Below, one piece after another: positions 8,746 through 16,909 of a stretch of DNA of 64,000 nt. Source of the stretch: an uncultured Pelagibacteraceae bacterium. GTDB lineage: Bacteria; Pseudomonadota; Alphaproteobacteria; Pelagibacterales; Pelagibacteraceae. The notes below the pieces were generated by a model. It did no database searches, had not been told where the DNA came from, and was given only the letters and a program-made list of their open reading frames with translations. The DNA lies in contig CACFNH010000001.1 in assembly GCA_902567685.1 (NCBI GenBank), positions 124,001 to 188,000 of the forward strand, read 5' to 3'. The position numbers and the translations under genes are program-made. The first letter of the stretch is position 1. Every line of letters starts with the position of its first letter.

Positions 8746-9893
8746 GTTCTGTAGATAATTTTATCTTTATTTAATTCTTTAACATTTCTACAACCCATTA
8801 ATATCATGTCACGTTTAATCTCATCATGCATTTTTTGCAAAAGAGCTTCCACACCTCTCTGTCCTCCAGCTGCAAGAGCAAATAAATAACCTTTTCCTAA
8901 ACTACACGCAGTTGCTCCCATAGATAAAGCTTTTAAAACATGAGTTCCTCTTCTAATTCCTCCATCTAAAATTATTTCGACTTTCCCTCCAACTGCTTCA
9001 GCTATAGCTGGTAATTGATCAAAGGGTGCTCTAGAACCATCTAGTTGTCTTCCTCCATGATTGGAAATAATTATTGCTGTACATCCAATATCTATAGCTC
9101 TTTTTGCATCTTCAACTGACATAACACCTTTAAGAGCGAATGGTTTTTTCCACTTCTTTACGCAATACTCAGCATCTTTCCAACTCATTGCAGGATCAAA
9201 TTGTTCGTTAATGTAACCCATAACTGATCTGTCAATACTACTTCCTTTGTCTGTCATGTGTACAATGTTTGCTAATTTAAATTTTTCTCGAAATAGATAA
9301 TTTAAACTCCATTCTGGATGTAAAACAAAACTTAATAAACTTTTTAATGTCAATCTAGGAGGGGTGCTAAAACCTGTTTTATGATCTCTTTCTCTATTAC
9401 CAGCTACCACTGTGTCAACTGTTAAGCACATTGCATCAAAATTAGCTCTTTCACATCTTTCAATTAGATTGTCTGTAAGACCTCTGTCTTTATGAATATA
9501 AAGCTGAAATAATTTTGGACTTTTAGTTAAAGCTCCGATCTCTTCAATGCTGGTTGTTGCCATAGTGGATATACCGAACATGGTTCCCATTTTTTCTGCA
9601 GCTTTTGCTGTAGCCCGTTCTCCTTGATGATGGTAAAGACGATGCATTGAGGTACCCGAAAGAAATAAAGGAAAATTAATTTTTTTTCCAAAAACAGTTG
9701 TAGATAAATCTACATTACCTACTCCTGCTAAAACATTGGGAATTAAATCACAATCATTAAATGACTCTGTGTTTCTATTAAGAGTGACTTCATCGTCTGA
9801 ACCTCCGTCAATATAATGAAAGATCGGTGAAGGTAATTTTTTCTTAGCTAATTTTCTAAAATCATCAAAATTATAACAACGATCTATGGACAT
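8742..9893 (-). CDS. FMN-dependent alpha-hydroxyacid dehydrogenase (L-lactate dehydrogenase LldD-like)
   Basis: This enzyme oxidises an L-2-hydroxy acid, most likely L-lactate, to the 2-oxo acid using FMN. The active-site signature SNHGGRQLDG carries the catalytic His279 and substrate Arg282. YIDGGSDDE at 27-35, QLY at 130-132, TVD at 158-160 and LDGGIRRGTHVLKAL complete the TIM-barrel pattern. The 383-residue length is typical of LldD. The same family includes plant-type glycolate oxidase and mandelate dehydrogenase, so the substrate is not certain. It is the first gene of the run that leads into the aminotransferase and glcDEF. Confidence 0.88.
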   Translation of the reverse strand: MSIDRCYNFDDFRKLAKKKLPSPIFHYIDGGSDDEVTLNRNTESFNDCDLIPNVLAGVGNVDLSTTVFGKKINFPLFLSGTSMHRLYHHQGERATAKAAEKMGTMFGISTMATTSIEEIGALTKSPKLFQLYIHKDRGLTDNLIERCERANFDAMCLTVDTVVAGNRERDHKTGFSTPPRLTLKSLLSFVLHPEWSLNYLFREKFKLANIVHMTDKGSSIDRSVMGYINEQFDPAMSWKDAEYCVKKWKKPFALKGVMSVEDAKRAIDIGCTAIIISNHGGRQLDGSRAPFDQLPAIAEAVGGKVEIILDGGIRRGTHVLKALSMGATACSLGKGYLFALAAGGQRGVEALLQKMHDEIKRDMILMGCRNVKELNKDKIIYRT

Positions 9894-9908
9894 TATTTCT
9901 ATTTACAA

Positions 9909-10412
9909 TTAAAACTTTTTTGAAAAAGTTATTGACTGGTTGTCGGTACCAGGATTAGTTGATCCCCAATCATTATTTGAAATATGGCTATAACTATAAC
10001 CTATTTTGGAATTCTCAAATATATCAAAGCCTAATTTCAATTCACTCTTAAATTCAATAACATCGCCTAAATCTTTACCATCCCCTTTTTCATAATAACC
10101 TGGAGTAAAACTAGGTAAAATTTTTATTGGACCTATACCATATTGAGCCTCTATTCCGGTATATATGTATGTTGATCCTTTTCCTGTAATCATTAAACCA
10201 GTTACTGGTGAAAATTTTCCTAAAAAAGTATCTCTAAATAAATCTGGATTTTTGTGTTCTGCGCCAAAAAGAGAAGTCTCATCATCACCTACCTCGTCAG
10301 TAATATCAAACTGACCTGTATAAAAAGTGATGTCTTTATTATATCCCTCAGCACTAAGGTTTGAAGTAGTTAAAGATAAAAAAATAAAAGTAAAAAAAAT
10401 TCTAGCAATCAT
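9909..10412 (-). CDS. PagL-like lipid A 3-O-deacylase (acyloxyacyl hydrolase) family outer-membrane protein
   Basis: The 167-residue protein starts with a signal peptide (hydrophobic through residue 18, probable cleavage after LSA) and ends in Phe, as outer-membrane beta-barrels do. Near the C-terminus, YSHISNNDWG followed by NPGTDNQS matches the PagL pattern: His143 and Ser145 are the likely catalytic pair and Asp157 sits about where PagL has its acidic residue. PagL removes a 3-O acyl chain from lipid A. The strands between are poorly conserved, so the family call rests mainly on this motif and the topology. Confidence 0.6.
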   Translation of the reverse strand: MIARIFFTFIFLSLTTSNLSAEGYNKDITFYTGQFDITDEVGDDETSLFGAEHKNPDLFRDTFLGKFSPVTGLMITGKGSTYIYTGIEAQYGIGPIKILPSFTPGYYEKGDGKDLGDVIEFKSELKLGFDIFENSKIGYSYSHISNNDWGSTNPGTDNQSITFSKKF

Positions 10413-10451
10413 ATACTTAAAAATACTACCTAAATTAGAAAAAGTATACCT

Positions 10452-10829
10452 TCAATTAGTCCTTTGATTCTTCCTTTTTTTTAACAATATGAAAATGACT
10501 ATGCCTCCGAATACTATTGTTAAATAAGGCAAAAACCATAATAGAAAGTTATATCTATTAAACTTTGGTTTATAAACTATCCACTCTCCATATTTTTTTG
10601 TCAAAAAATCATATATTTCTTTTTTAGATTTACCTTCTTTAATTTTGTCTTTTACAACCAGTTTTAATGTTTGAGCAAAATCTGAATTGGAGTCAGCGAC
10701 TGACTGTCCTTGACAAACTAAACATCGAAGATTTTTATATATTTCATTTTCTAATTTTTTATTTTCTGCAAAACTAAAGCTTTGTAGGCTTAATAAAATA
10801 TAAAAATAAATAAAAAAAAATTTAAACAT
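10452..10829 (-). CDS. ccmH: Cytochrome c maturation thiol reductase CcmH (CycL)
   Basis: This membrane-anchored periplasmic thiol protein reduces the CXXCH motif of apocytochrome c before haem attachment. A signal-like N-terminus is followed by the hallmark LRCLVCQGQSVADS with Cys36 and Cys39, a helical segment ending KYGEWIVYKP, and a C-terminal membrane helix at about 98-115. The 125-residue size fits the short alphaproteobacterial CcmH without the fused CcmI TPR part. It is the last ccm gene of this run, three bases after ccmG. Confidence 0.92.
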   Translation of the reverse strand: MFKFFFIYFYILLSLQSFSFAENKKLENEIYKNLRCLVCQGQSVADSNSDFAQTLKLVVKDKIKEGKSKKEIYDFLTKKYGEWIVYKPKFNRYNFLLWFLPYLTIVFGGIVIFILLKKRKNQRTN

Positions 10830-10832
10830 AAT

Positions 10833-11354
10833 TTATTCAGTTAATTTCATTATAACATTAAAGTCTTCATTATTTATAGGTCCAATGAATTTCTTAATTA
10901 TCATTAAATTTTCATCAATCAAAATACTCTCAGGAATTCCATAAATTCCAAAGTTAATTGAAGTTTTACCATCATAATCTTTTGCTAAAAAATAGTAAGG
11001 ATTTTGAAACTCTTTCAAGAATTTCTTAGCATCTTTTTCTTTATCTTTAAAATTAATACCCAATATTTTTAAATTTTTACTATTCTTTTTTATTTTAATT
11101 AAATATTTATGCTCTGCTCTACAGGGAAAACACCATGAAGCCCAAAAATTTATTAGGGTATACTTATTCTTTTTCAATGATTCTTCGTTAATAGTCGCTT
11201 CATTGTCTAAAGATTTTAATTCAAATGAACTTATATTTTTACCAACTAAATTTTGCGTATCATAAACTTTTACTTTGTTAAGACTTAAAAGAAAAATAGA
11301 TAAAGTAAAAACTGCAAATACAAAAACTAAAATTCTTAAAAGATTAATTTTCAT
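10833..11354 (-). CDS. ccmG: Thiol:disulfide interchange protein CcmG (DsbE)
   Basis: This is a periplasmic thioredoxin-fold protein tethered by an N-terminal helix (about residues 5-25). The active site WCFPC has Cys75 and Cys78 inside NFWASWCFPCRAEH, and the cis-proline segment reads YGIPESILID, the specificity signature of the DsbE group. It supplies reductant to CcmH and apocytochromes. At 173 residues it is of normal length. Its ATG overlaps the ccmF stop by four bases. Confidence 0.92.
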   Translation of the reverse strand: MKINLLRILVFVFAVFTLSIFLLSLNKVKVYDTQNLVGKNISSFELKSLDNEATINEESLKKNKYTLINFWASWCFPCRAEHKYLIKIKKNSKNLKILGINFKDKEKDAKKFLKEFQNPYYFLAKDYDGKTSINFGIYGIPESILIDENLMIIKKFIGPINNEDFNVIMKLTE

Positions 11355-13237
11355 TTTAATTCTCCTTTTTTAAATAATCTTATAAAACCACCAATTGAAA
11401 TCATAATGGCAGATATCCATATCCAAATCATAAAAGGCTTCTCTTGAAATTTTATATTATAATAGTCCGAACGAGTAATATTGCTCATGGTGAGATATTT
11501 GTCCGAATAAATTTTTGTTTTTATTGAAGCTTCATAAGTTAAGGTTTCAGGAGAACTATAAACTCTTATTTCAGGTTTCAAAAACTCTTTTAAATTTTTT
11601 TTTTTATCTATTAAAATAAAATTACCAACGATTGCTTGATAATTCTTTCTGTCATTTTTTTCTAAAGATTTAAAATTCATCTGGTACTTATGAAAATTTT
11701 TTATTTCCCCAACTTTTAAATTAAAATCTTCTTCAATAGAATAATTATGATTAATGCCTATAAAAAATATTAATAATCCAAAACCTAAATGAGAAATAAT
11801 TCTAGATAAATCAAATTGTACATTTTTTTTTACTATTCCAAACAAATCGTATACTGAATGTATGATTAAAAAAATTGAAGAAATAATTATTAGATTCGAA
11901 AGTATACTATAAGATCCAAAAATTTTAAAAATCAAAAAATTTAAAAAAGTTGATAGTGCTAAAATAATAATTGCAAAATTTATTTTTTTATACCCTCCCT
12001 TAATCCAGCTAATTTTTGGGCCAATAGCCATAACAATTAAAAATAAAACAATAAAAGGAAAAATTACAATACTATAAAATGGAGGGCCTACAGAAATTTT
12101 TGTTTGTGTTAATGCTTCTAAAAAGATCGGATATAAAGTTCCTATTAAAACAGATATTAGAAAAAAAAACATAAACCAATTGTTTATCAGTATAAATGTT
12201 TCTTTGCTTTGAATCTGAAAATTATAAGTTTCTCTTTTGTTATTTTTAAAAAAAATTATTAGTGAGGCAAATATCATTATGGCCAAAAGCAACAAAATAT
12301 AAATACCTCTTGAAGGATCGTTCGCAAATGTATGCACTGAATTTAAAATTCCAGATCTAACTAAAAAAGTACCAGTTACACTTAGAATAAAAGTTGATAA
12401 ACAAAGTATTACTACCCAAGAATAGATAGAATTTCTTTTCTCCAAAACAATAACGGAATGCATTAAAGCAGTTATTGCAAACCAGGGCATAAGTGAAACA
12501 TTTTCGACTGGATCCCAAAACCAAAATCCTCCCCATCCTAATTCATAATAGGCCCATATAGATCCAGCAATAATTCCAAGGGTTTGAAAACACCAAGAAA
12601 TTAAAATCCATGGTTTAATTGAAAGAGCAAATTCTTTACCTTTATAATTACTAACTAAAGATGCCATCGCTGCAGAAAAATAAATAGAAGATCCAACAAA
12701 TCCAACATAAAGAAGTGGGGGGTGTATGACTAAAGCAGGATCTTGCAAAATAGGGTTTAGACCTAAGCCTTCTAAGGGAATAGGATAAATTTTACTAAAA
12801 GGATTTGAATTGAATAATAAAAATATCAAAAAGCCCAAAATTAAGAAGTTTTGAAAGATTAAAGTATAAAGTCTAAAAATCTTATTACTTTTTTTATTAT
12901 AAATAAGAAATAAAAAAGAAAATACTACAATAATATTTATCCAAAGTAACAAGCTTCCTTCGTGGCTACCCCAGGTCCCAGCAATTTTATAAAATAAAGG
13001 TTTATCGCTATGCGAGTTTTCAAAAACATTAATTAAAGAAAAATCAGAATTTATAAATCCAGCTAGTAAAGTTAAAAAACTTAGAATAGAAAAAATCACC
13101 TGGTAGAAAGTATAATGATAAATTTTTTTATCTATTATATTATTTTTTTCTTTAATATTAACGACTGAGATATAAATTATTAAAAAACTTAAAAACAAAG
13201 TAAGTATTATTAAAATTATACCTGTATTACTTAGCAT
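11351..13237 (-). CDS. ccmF: Haem lyase subunit CcmF
   Basis: This polytopic membrane protein works with CcmH to ligate haem to apocytochrome c. The tryptophan-rich haem-handling motif [12 protein letters not shown] is at 235-246, and conserved histidines include HPPLLY at 172-177 and [11 protein letters not shown]. About 14 hydrophobic segments are visible across 628 residues, close to the usual 640-660. The start overlaps the end of ccmE by 11 bases. Confidence 0.94.
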   Translation of the reverse strand: MLSNTGIILIILTLFLSFLIIYISVVNIKEKNNIIDKKIYHYTFYQVIFSILSFLTLLAGFINSDFSLINVFENSHSDKPLFYKIAGTWGSHEGSLLLWINIIVVFSFLFLIYNKKSNKIFRLYTLIFQNFLILGFLIFLLFNSNPFSKIYPIPLEGLGLNPILQDPALVIHPPLLYVGFVGSSIYFSAAMASLVSNYKGKEFALSIKPWILISWCFQTLGIIAGSIWAYYELGWGGFWFWDPVENVSLMPWFAITALMHSVIVLEKRNSIYSWVVILCLSTFILSVTGTFLVRSGILNSVHTFANDPSRGIYILLLLAIMIFASLIIFFKNNKRETYNFQIQSKETFILINNWFMFFFLISVLIGTLYPIFLEALTQTKISVGPPFYSIVIFPFIVLFLIVMAIGPKISWIKGGYKKINFAIIILALSTFLNFLIFKIFGSYSILSNLIIISSIFLIIHSVYDLFGIVKKNVQFDLSRIISHLGFGLLIFFIGINHNYSIEEDFNLKVGEIKNFHKYQMNFKSLEKNDRKNYQAIVGNFILIDKKKNLKEFLKPEIRVYSSPETLTYEASIKTKIYSDKYLTMSNITRSDYYNIKFQEKPFMIWIWISAIMISIGGFIRLFKKGELK

Positions 13238-13655
13238 TATTATCTAAAAAGTTTTTTTCTCCTGGCGGCATGTAATTTTCATCATGTTTTGCTAAAATTC
13301 TATCTGCTACAAAAAAATTTTTATCTTTCAACTTTCCTTCAGCAACAACTCCTTTTTCTTCAGCAAATAAATTAGGTACTGTACCTGAAAAACTTACTAA
13401 AATTTCATTCTTAAAATCTGTAATGGTAAATTTAATTTCTTTCGAGTCTGCATAAATTGAACCTTTTTTAACCATTCCTCCGATCCTAATATTTTTTCCA
13501 ATTTCCAAATCTTCTTTGAATTTTGCTTCGGTGGGGGTTAAAAAGTATAGTACATTTTCCTTAAGAGAATTTAATATGAAAAAGACAGAGGTTATTAAAA
13601 GAACAATAGATATTACTAAAAACGATATTCTACTTTTAACTTTTTTCGTTAGCAT
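13227..13655 (-). CDS. ccmE: Periplasmic haem chaperone CcmE
   Basis: CcmE binds haem covalently from CcmC and delivers it to CcmF. After an N-terminal membrane anchor (about residues 10-30) comes an OB-fold domain. The C-terminal [10 protein letters not shown] contains His124, the covalent haem attachment residue, and Tyr128, an axial ligand. The length of 142 is normal. It lies 11 bases downstream of the small ccmD gene. Confidence 0.94.
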   Translation of the reverse strand: MLTKKVKSRISFLVISIVLLITSVFFILNSLKENVLYFLTPTEAKFKEDLEIGKNIRIGGMVKKGSIYADSKEIKFTITDFKNEILVSFSGTVPNLFAEEKGVVAEGKLKDKNFFVADRILAKHDENYMPPGEKNFLDNNAK

Positions 13656-13666
13656 TAAAAAATGCT

Positions 13667-13900
13667 TTAATCTGCTCTAGAATTAGTTGCTAAAATCTGG
13701 TTAGCAATTCTAGATTTTTCTAAAACTGCTTTTTTGTTGCTTTCTGACAATGTTTCAAACTCAGCTATAAATTCTTTTTCATATTTTCTTAAAGTTTTTT
13801 TGGTCTTTAAGTAAAGAACAAGACAAGAGATGAGAACAATTCCAAAGGAAAGCCAAACGAACGATCCATAACCATTCATAGAGATAAAATTTATAATCAT
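13667..13900 (-). CDS. ccmD: Haem exporter small subunit CcmD
   Basis: This is a 77-residue protein with one membrane helix (about residues 11-31) preceded by [13 protein letters not shown] and followed by a charged helix; that layout and position are diagnostic of CcmD, although sequence conservation is always low. The ATG at 13900 overlaps the ccmC stop (ATGA), supporting this start over a second Met at 13879. CcmD stabilises the CcmC-CcmE haem complex. The charged tail is longer than in many homologues. Confidence 0.8.
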   Translation of the reverse strand: MIINFISMNGYGSFVWLSFGIVLISCLVLYLKTKKTLRKYEKEFIAEFETLSESNKKAVLEKSRIANQILATNSRAD

Positions 13901-14604
13901 AATCTTTTTACGTTTTTTTTCTTCATCTTAATGATTTCTGTTTTGTATTTCATTAGAAAAATTAACGCACCATAAAGTAATAAAACTAACAACATTATCA
14001 TCAATGGAAGCATCATAGATGAATGAATACTGCTAGAATTACCTAATTTTAAACTTGCCGGTTGATGTAATGTTGACCACCATTCAACAGAATATTTAAT
14101 AATGATAAGATTAATAGAACCTATAATGGCTAAAAATGACGAAACTTTAACCGCTAAATCTTCTTTTTTAATCAACTTGTAACTTAAAATAAAAAGCACA
14201 TAAAAAAATATCAAAATTATCATAGAAGTTAATCTGGCATCCCATGCCCACCAAGTTCCCCATGTTGGTTGGCCCCACAAAGAGCCTGTGACTACCGCTA
14301 ATGATGTAAAAAGAAGTCCAATAGGAGCGATACTTTTGTTTATTAAATAAAGATTTTTTGTTTTAAAAACAAAATTTAAAATTGAGAATAAAGAAATTAG
14401 AGAAAATGAAGCTAAACCAATCCATGCAGAAGGAACATGTACATACATAATTCTTACTGAATCTCCTTGAATATAATCAGGAGGTGAAAGAACTAAAGCA
14501 AAAGCAAGTCCAATAATTAAAATTAAAAAGAAGATTGAATTAATAAATTTTATTATTTTTCCTAAAAAAAAATAAATGTTGCTTGGCAATAAAAACTTAA
14601 TCAT
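13897..14604 (-). CDS. ccmC: Haem exporter protein CcmC
   Basis: CcmC is the membrane protein that loads haem onto CcmE. The haem-handling motif WGQPTWGTWWAWDARLTS is at 110-127, flanked by conserved histidines in YVHVPSAW (His56) and in STLHQPAS. Six hydrophobic segments are visible in 235 residues. It is the first gene of the ccmCDEFGH run. ccmA and ccmB, which normally precede it, are not in this window. A possible leader hairpin lies about 50 bases upstream. Confidence 0.94.
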   Translation of the reverse strand: MIKFLLPSNIYFFLGKIIKFINSIFFLILIIGLAFALVLSPPDYIQGDSVRIMYVHVPSAWIGLASFSLISLFSILNFVFKTKNLYLINKSIAPIGLLFTSLAVVTGSLWGQPTWGTWWAWDARLTSMIILIFFYVLFILSYKLIKKEDLAVKVSSFLAIIGSINLIIIKYSVEWWSTLHQPASLKLGNSSSIHSSMMLPLMIMLLVLLLYGALIFLMKYKTEIIKMKKKNVKRL

Positions 14605-14652
14605 AGCGTATTAAGTACAGCAATATCAATTTTAAGTGAAGATGAATTTTTG

Positions 14653-14707
14653 GCCTAATTGAGAATTTAGAGGGAGTTAAAGAAGTATGAGTAATTCCCA
14701 ATCAGGC
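14653..14707 (-). ncRNA. Candidate structured RNA or ccm leader hairpin (no known family recognised)
   Basis: The 182-base gap between hspQ and ccmC holds a 15-bp stem with a 25-base loop. On the minus strand the arms read GCCTGATTGGGAATT and AATTCTCAATTAGGC. Thirteen pairs are Watson-Crick and two are G-U. On the plus strand those two would be A-C mismatches, so the RNA is predicted to be minus-strand. The loop is pyrimidine-rich and contains CUCCCUCU, which can pair with Shine-Dalgarno sequences. It could be a separate small RNA or the 5' leader of ccmC. No U-tract follows the stem. Confidence 0.4.
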
Positions 14708-14786
14708 ACTAACTGGTAAAAACTACTACTCTTATTTGTCAGAGATTGGATTTAATATTGTTAAATTTGTGGCGAATTAGATTTTT

Positions 14787-15107
14787 TTAGTTTGAGGGCT
14801 TGAAATAGCTAGCACCTTTCTTGCCTGAAAATATCTCGTCAATTAAAGGGTGTTTAACTGGTTTGTCAGAACGATCTATAAGTAGATTTTGTTCTGAAAC
14901 GTATGCTTCATAAGTTACCTCATTACTCTCAGCTAACAAATGATAAAATGGCTGATCTTTTCGCGGTCTAACTTCTTTGGGTATAGATTGATACCATTCT
15001 TCAGAATTGTTAAATTGAAAATCAACATCATATATTACGCCTCTAAAATTAAAATGTCTGTGTTTGACTGTATCACCAATAGAAAATTTAGCATTATTAA
15101 TTGACAT
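14787..15107 (-). CDS. hspQ: Heat-shock protein HspQ (YccV-like, hemimethylated-DNA-binding family)
   Basis: This is a 106-residue YccV-domain protein. The segments FSIGDTVKHRHFNFRGVIYDVD and QPFYHLLAESNEVTYEAYVSEQNL cover the whole fold. In E. coli HspQ is a heat-shock protein that modulates Lon specificity. It is divergent from yciB, sharing a 78-base AT-rich spacer that contains a perfect palindrome. Confidence 0.88.
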   Translation of the reverse strand: MSINNAKFSIGDTVKHRHFNFRGVIYDVDFQFNNSEEWYQSIPKEVRPRKDQPFYHLLAESNEVTYEAYVSEQNLLIDRSDKPVKHPLIDEIFSGKKGASYFKPSN

Positions 15108-15145
15108 TGACTTGAAGATAATAATTTTTCCACAAAAATCAATAT

Positions 15146-15171
15146 ATAAATTTATTTAAAAATAAATTTAT
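15146..15171. repeat. Perfect 12-bp-arm inverted repeat in the hspQ/yciB divergent spacer
   Basis: ATAAATTTATTT and AAATAAATTTAT are separated by two bases. It sits between two divergent genes, 39 bases from the hspQ start and 15 bases from the yciB start, where an operator or overlapping promoters would be expected. AT-only palindromes arise easily in such DNA, so function is unproven. Confidence 0.5.
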
Positions 15172-15185
15172 GTTAGAATTTATAT

Positions 15186-15731
15186 GTGAATAAGTCTTTA
15201 ATAAAGTTTATCACTGACTTCGGTCCACTTCTAATATTTTTCATTTTTTATTACAAAAGTGGAAATAATTTAAGAGTAGCAATACCTCCCTTAATTATAT
15301 CCACTTTAATAGCAGTAATTTTGGTTTATATTATTGAAAAAAAAATTCCTTATATTCCTTTGTTTGGGGCAATATTAATATCTATATTTGGAGGCCTTAC
15401 TTTGTATTTTAATAATCCTGTTTTTATATACATGAAGCCTACAATCATTAATGTAGTTTTTTCATCAACTTTATTAATTTCTAATGTTTTTTTTAATAAA
15501 AATCTTTTGAAACTTTTTTTAGGAAGTTCTTTTCAACTTAACGACTTAGGTTGGCATAAATTAAATAATCGTTGGGCATATTTTTTTATTTTTTTAGCTT
15601 TATTAAACGAAATTGTTTGGAGAACTCAAAGTGAATCCATTTGGGTTAATTTTAAAGTTTGGGGTATTCTACCTCTAACTTTTATTTTTACTGCTTTTCA
15701 ATTACCCTTAATAAATAAATATAAAATATGA
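15186..15731 (+). CDS. yciB: Inner-membrane septation protein A family (YciB/IspA)
   Basis: This is a 181-residue membrane protein with five or six hydrophobic segments. The N-terminal FITDFGPLLIFFIFYY and the YMKPTIINVVFS and LNEIVWRTQSESIWVNFKVW segments match the YciB family, implicated in cell-envelope integrity and septation. The start is GTG at 15186; the ATG two bases earlier runs straight into a stop. It overlaps the DUF2794 gene by four bases. Confidence 0.88.
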   Translation: MNKSLIKFITDFGPLLIFFIFYYKSGNNLRVAIPPLIISTLIAVILVYIIEKKIPYIPLFGAILISIFGGLTLYFNNPVFIYMKPTIINVVFSSTLLISNVFFNKNLLKLFLGSSFQLNDLGWHKLNNRWAYFFIFLALLNEIVWRTQSESIWVNFKVWGILPLTFIFTAFQLPLINKYKI

Positions 15732-16072
15732 AAAATTTGAGGTTAGTAATCAATAATAATAAAAAAGATAATAAAGAAATTTTTTTTGTTAAAAAAGAAT
15801 TGAGGACAATTCTAAATCTTTACGCCAAGATGGTTTCTAATGGGTCTTGGAAAGATTATGCTTTATCATTAGAATCAAAATTAATTTCTTTTGACGTATA
15901 TCAAAGAGCTTCTGAAAAACCTGTATTCAGAATATTGAAAAATTTGAAACCTATAAATTTAAATGAAAAATTTTTAATTAAAGATAGGAATGGAAAAATA
16001 ATAAAGAAATCGGAAAATCTCAATCGTCTTATTAAAAAGACTAGCTGGAATAATTTAAAGATTATTAAATAA
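15728..16072 (+). CDS. DUF2794 family protein
   Basis: This small soluble protein of 114 residues matches the alphaproteobacterial DUF2794 pattern: KKELRTILNLYAKMVSNGSW, a YALSLE segment, then FDVYQRASEKPVFRILK. The function of the family is unknown. Its ATG overlaps the yciB stop (ATGA), so the two are probably co-translated, as in other alphaproteobacteria. Confidence 0.75.
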   Translation: MKNLRLVINNNKKDNKEIFFVKKELRTILNLYAKMVSNGSWKDYALSLESKLISFDVYQRASEKPVFRILKNLKPINLNEKFLIKDRNGKIIKKSENLNRLIKKTSWNNLKIIK

Positions 16073-16073
16073 T

Positions 16074-16826
16074 TTATCTTCTTTGACCAAAAAGCCTTAG
16101 AAGCATTATAAACAGGTTAATAAAATCAAGGTAGAGTGTTAAAGCACCCATTACAGCTTTCTTACCTATTAATTCTCCACTATCAGTAGAAAGATACATA
16201 TTTTTAATTTTTTGAGTATCATAAGCAGTAAGCCCAACAAAAACTAAAACTCCTATGATAGATATAACAAAATACATCATAGATGATTTCATAAAAATAT
16301 TAACAATAGAAGCAATAATAATTCCAATTAAGCCCATAATTAAAAATGAGCCAAGTTTTGTAAGATCTCTCTTAGTTGTATAACCATAAATACTCATGGC
16401 CCCAAAAGTTCCAGCAGTGATGAAAAAAACTCTAGTGATGCTGGCTCCTGTGTAAACTAAAAATATTGAAGAAAGAGATGCTCCCATTAAAGCTGCAAAA
16501 ATCCAAAAAACAGTTTGTGCTTTTGAAGCGCTCATTTTAGCTATGCCAAAACTCATATAAAAAACAATTCCGAGAGGCGCTAGCATAAGCACCCACATTA
16601 AAGCAGAATTGTAGATTGCATTACCAACACTAGTTAGTCCAATTATCTCTCCGCTTGTGTCTGTTACAACAGAAAGTTTAAATAAAAATAAAGCAACTAC
16701 TCCAGTCAAAAGAACCCCTGAGGCCATATAGTTATAAACTTTAAGCATATAAGATCTTAAACCTTGATCAATTATATGTTCAGATACCGAAGATCTTACT
16801 TCTGTTTTTTGTCTGTTAAATTCCAT
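16074..16826 (-). CDS. Bax inhibitor-1 / YccA family membrane protein
   Basis: This is a 250-residue protein with seven hydrophobic segments. An N-terminal cytoplasmic stretch is followed by YMLKVYNYMASGVLLTGVVA, and the C-terminal segment FVGLTAYDTQKIKNMY is the family signature containing the conserved Asp. Bacterial members such as YccA modulate FtsH-dependent membrane proteolysis, and some relatives conduct calcium. It converges with DUF2794, with one base between stops. Confidence 0.9.
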   Translation of the reverse strand: MEFNRQKTEVRSSVSEHIIDQGLRSYMLKVYNYMASGVLLTGVVALFLFKLSVVTDTSGEIIGLTSVGNAIYNSALMWVLMLAPLGIVFYMSFGIAKMSASKAQTVFWIFAALMGASLSSIFLVYTGASITRVFFITAGTFGAMSIYGYTTKRDLTKLGSFLIMGLIGIIIASIVNIFMKSSMMYFVISIIGVLVFVGLTAYDTQKIKNMYLSTDSGELIGKKAVMGALTLYLDFINLFIMLLRLFGQRR

Positions 16827-16909
16827 ATTAATAATAATATAGTCACTTTTTAAGACTTTTCAATGATCAAGATATGATTTAATTAAATGCCTAAAATTAT
16901 TACATTTTT

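Noticed and set aside
14658-14780. A frame on the plus strand reading like a broken protein (with an internal TGA)
   Set aside because: No start codon precedes it and no family is recognisable. The stretch is better explained by the minus-strand hairpin.
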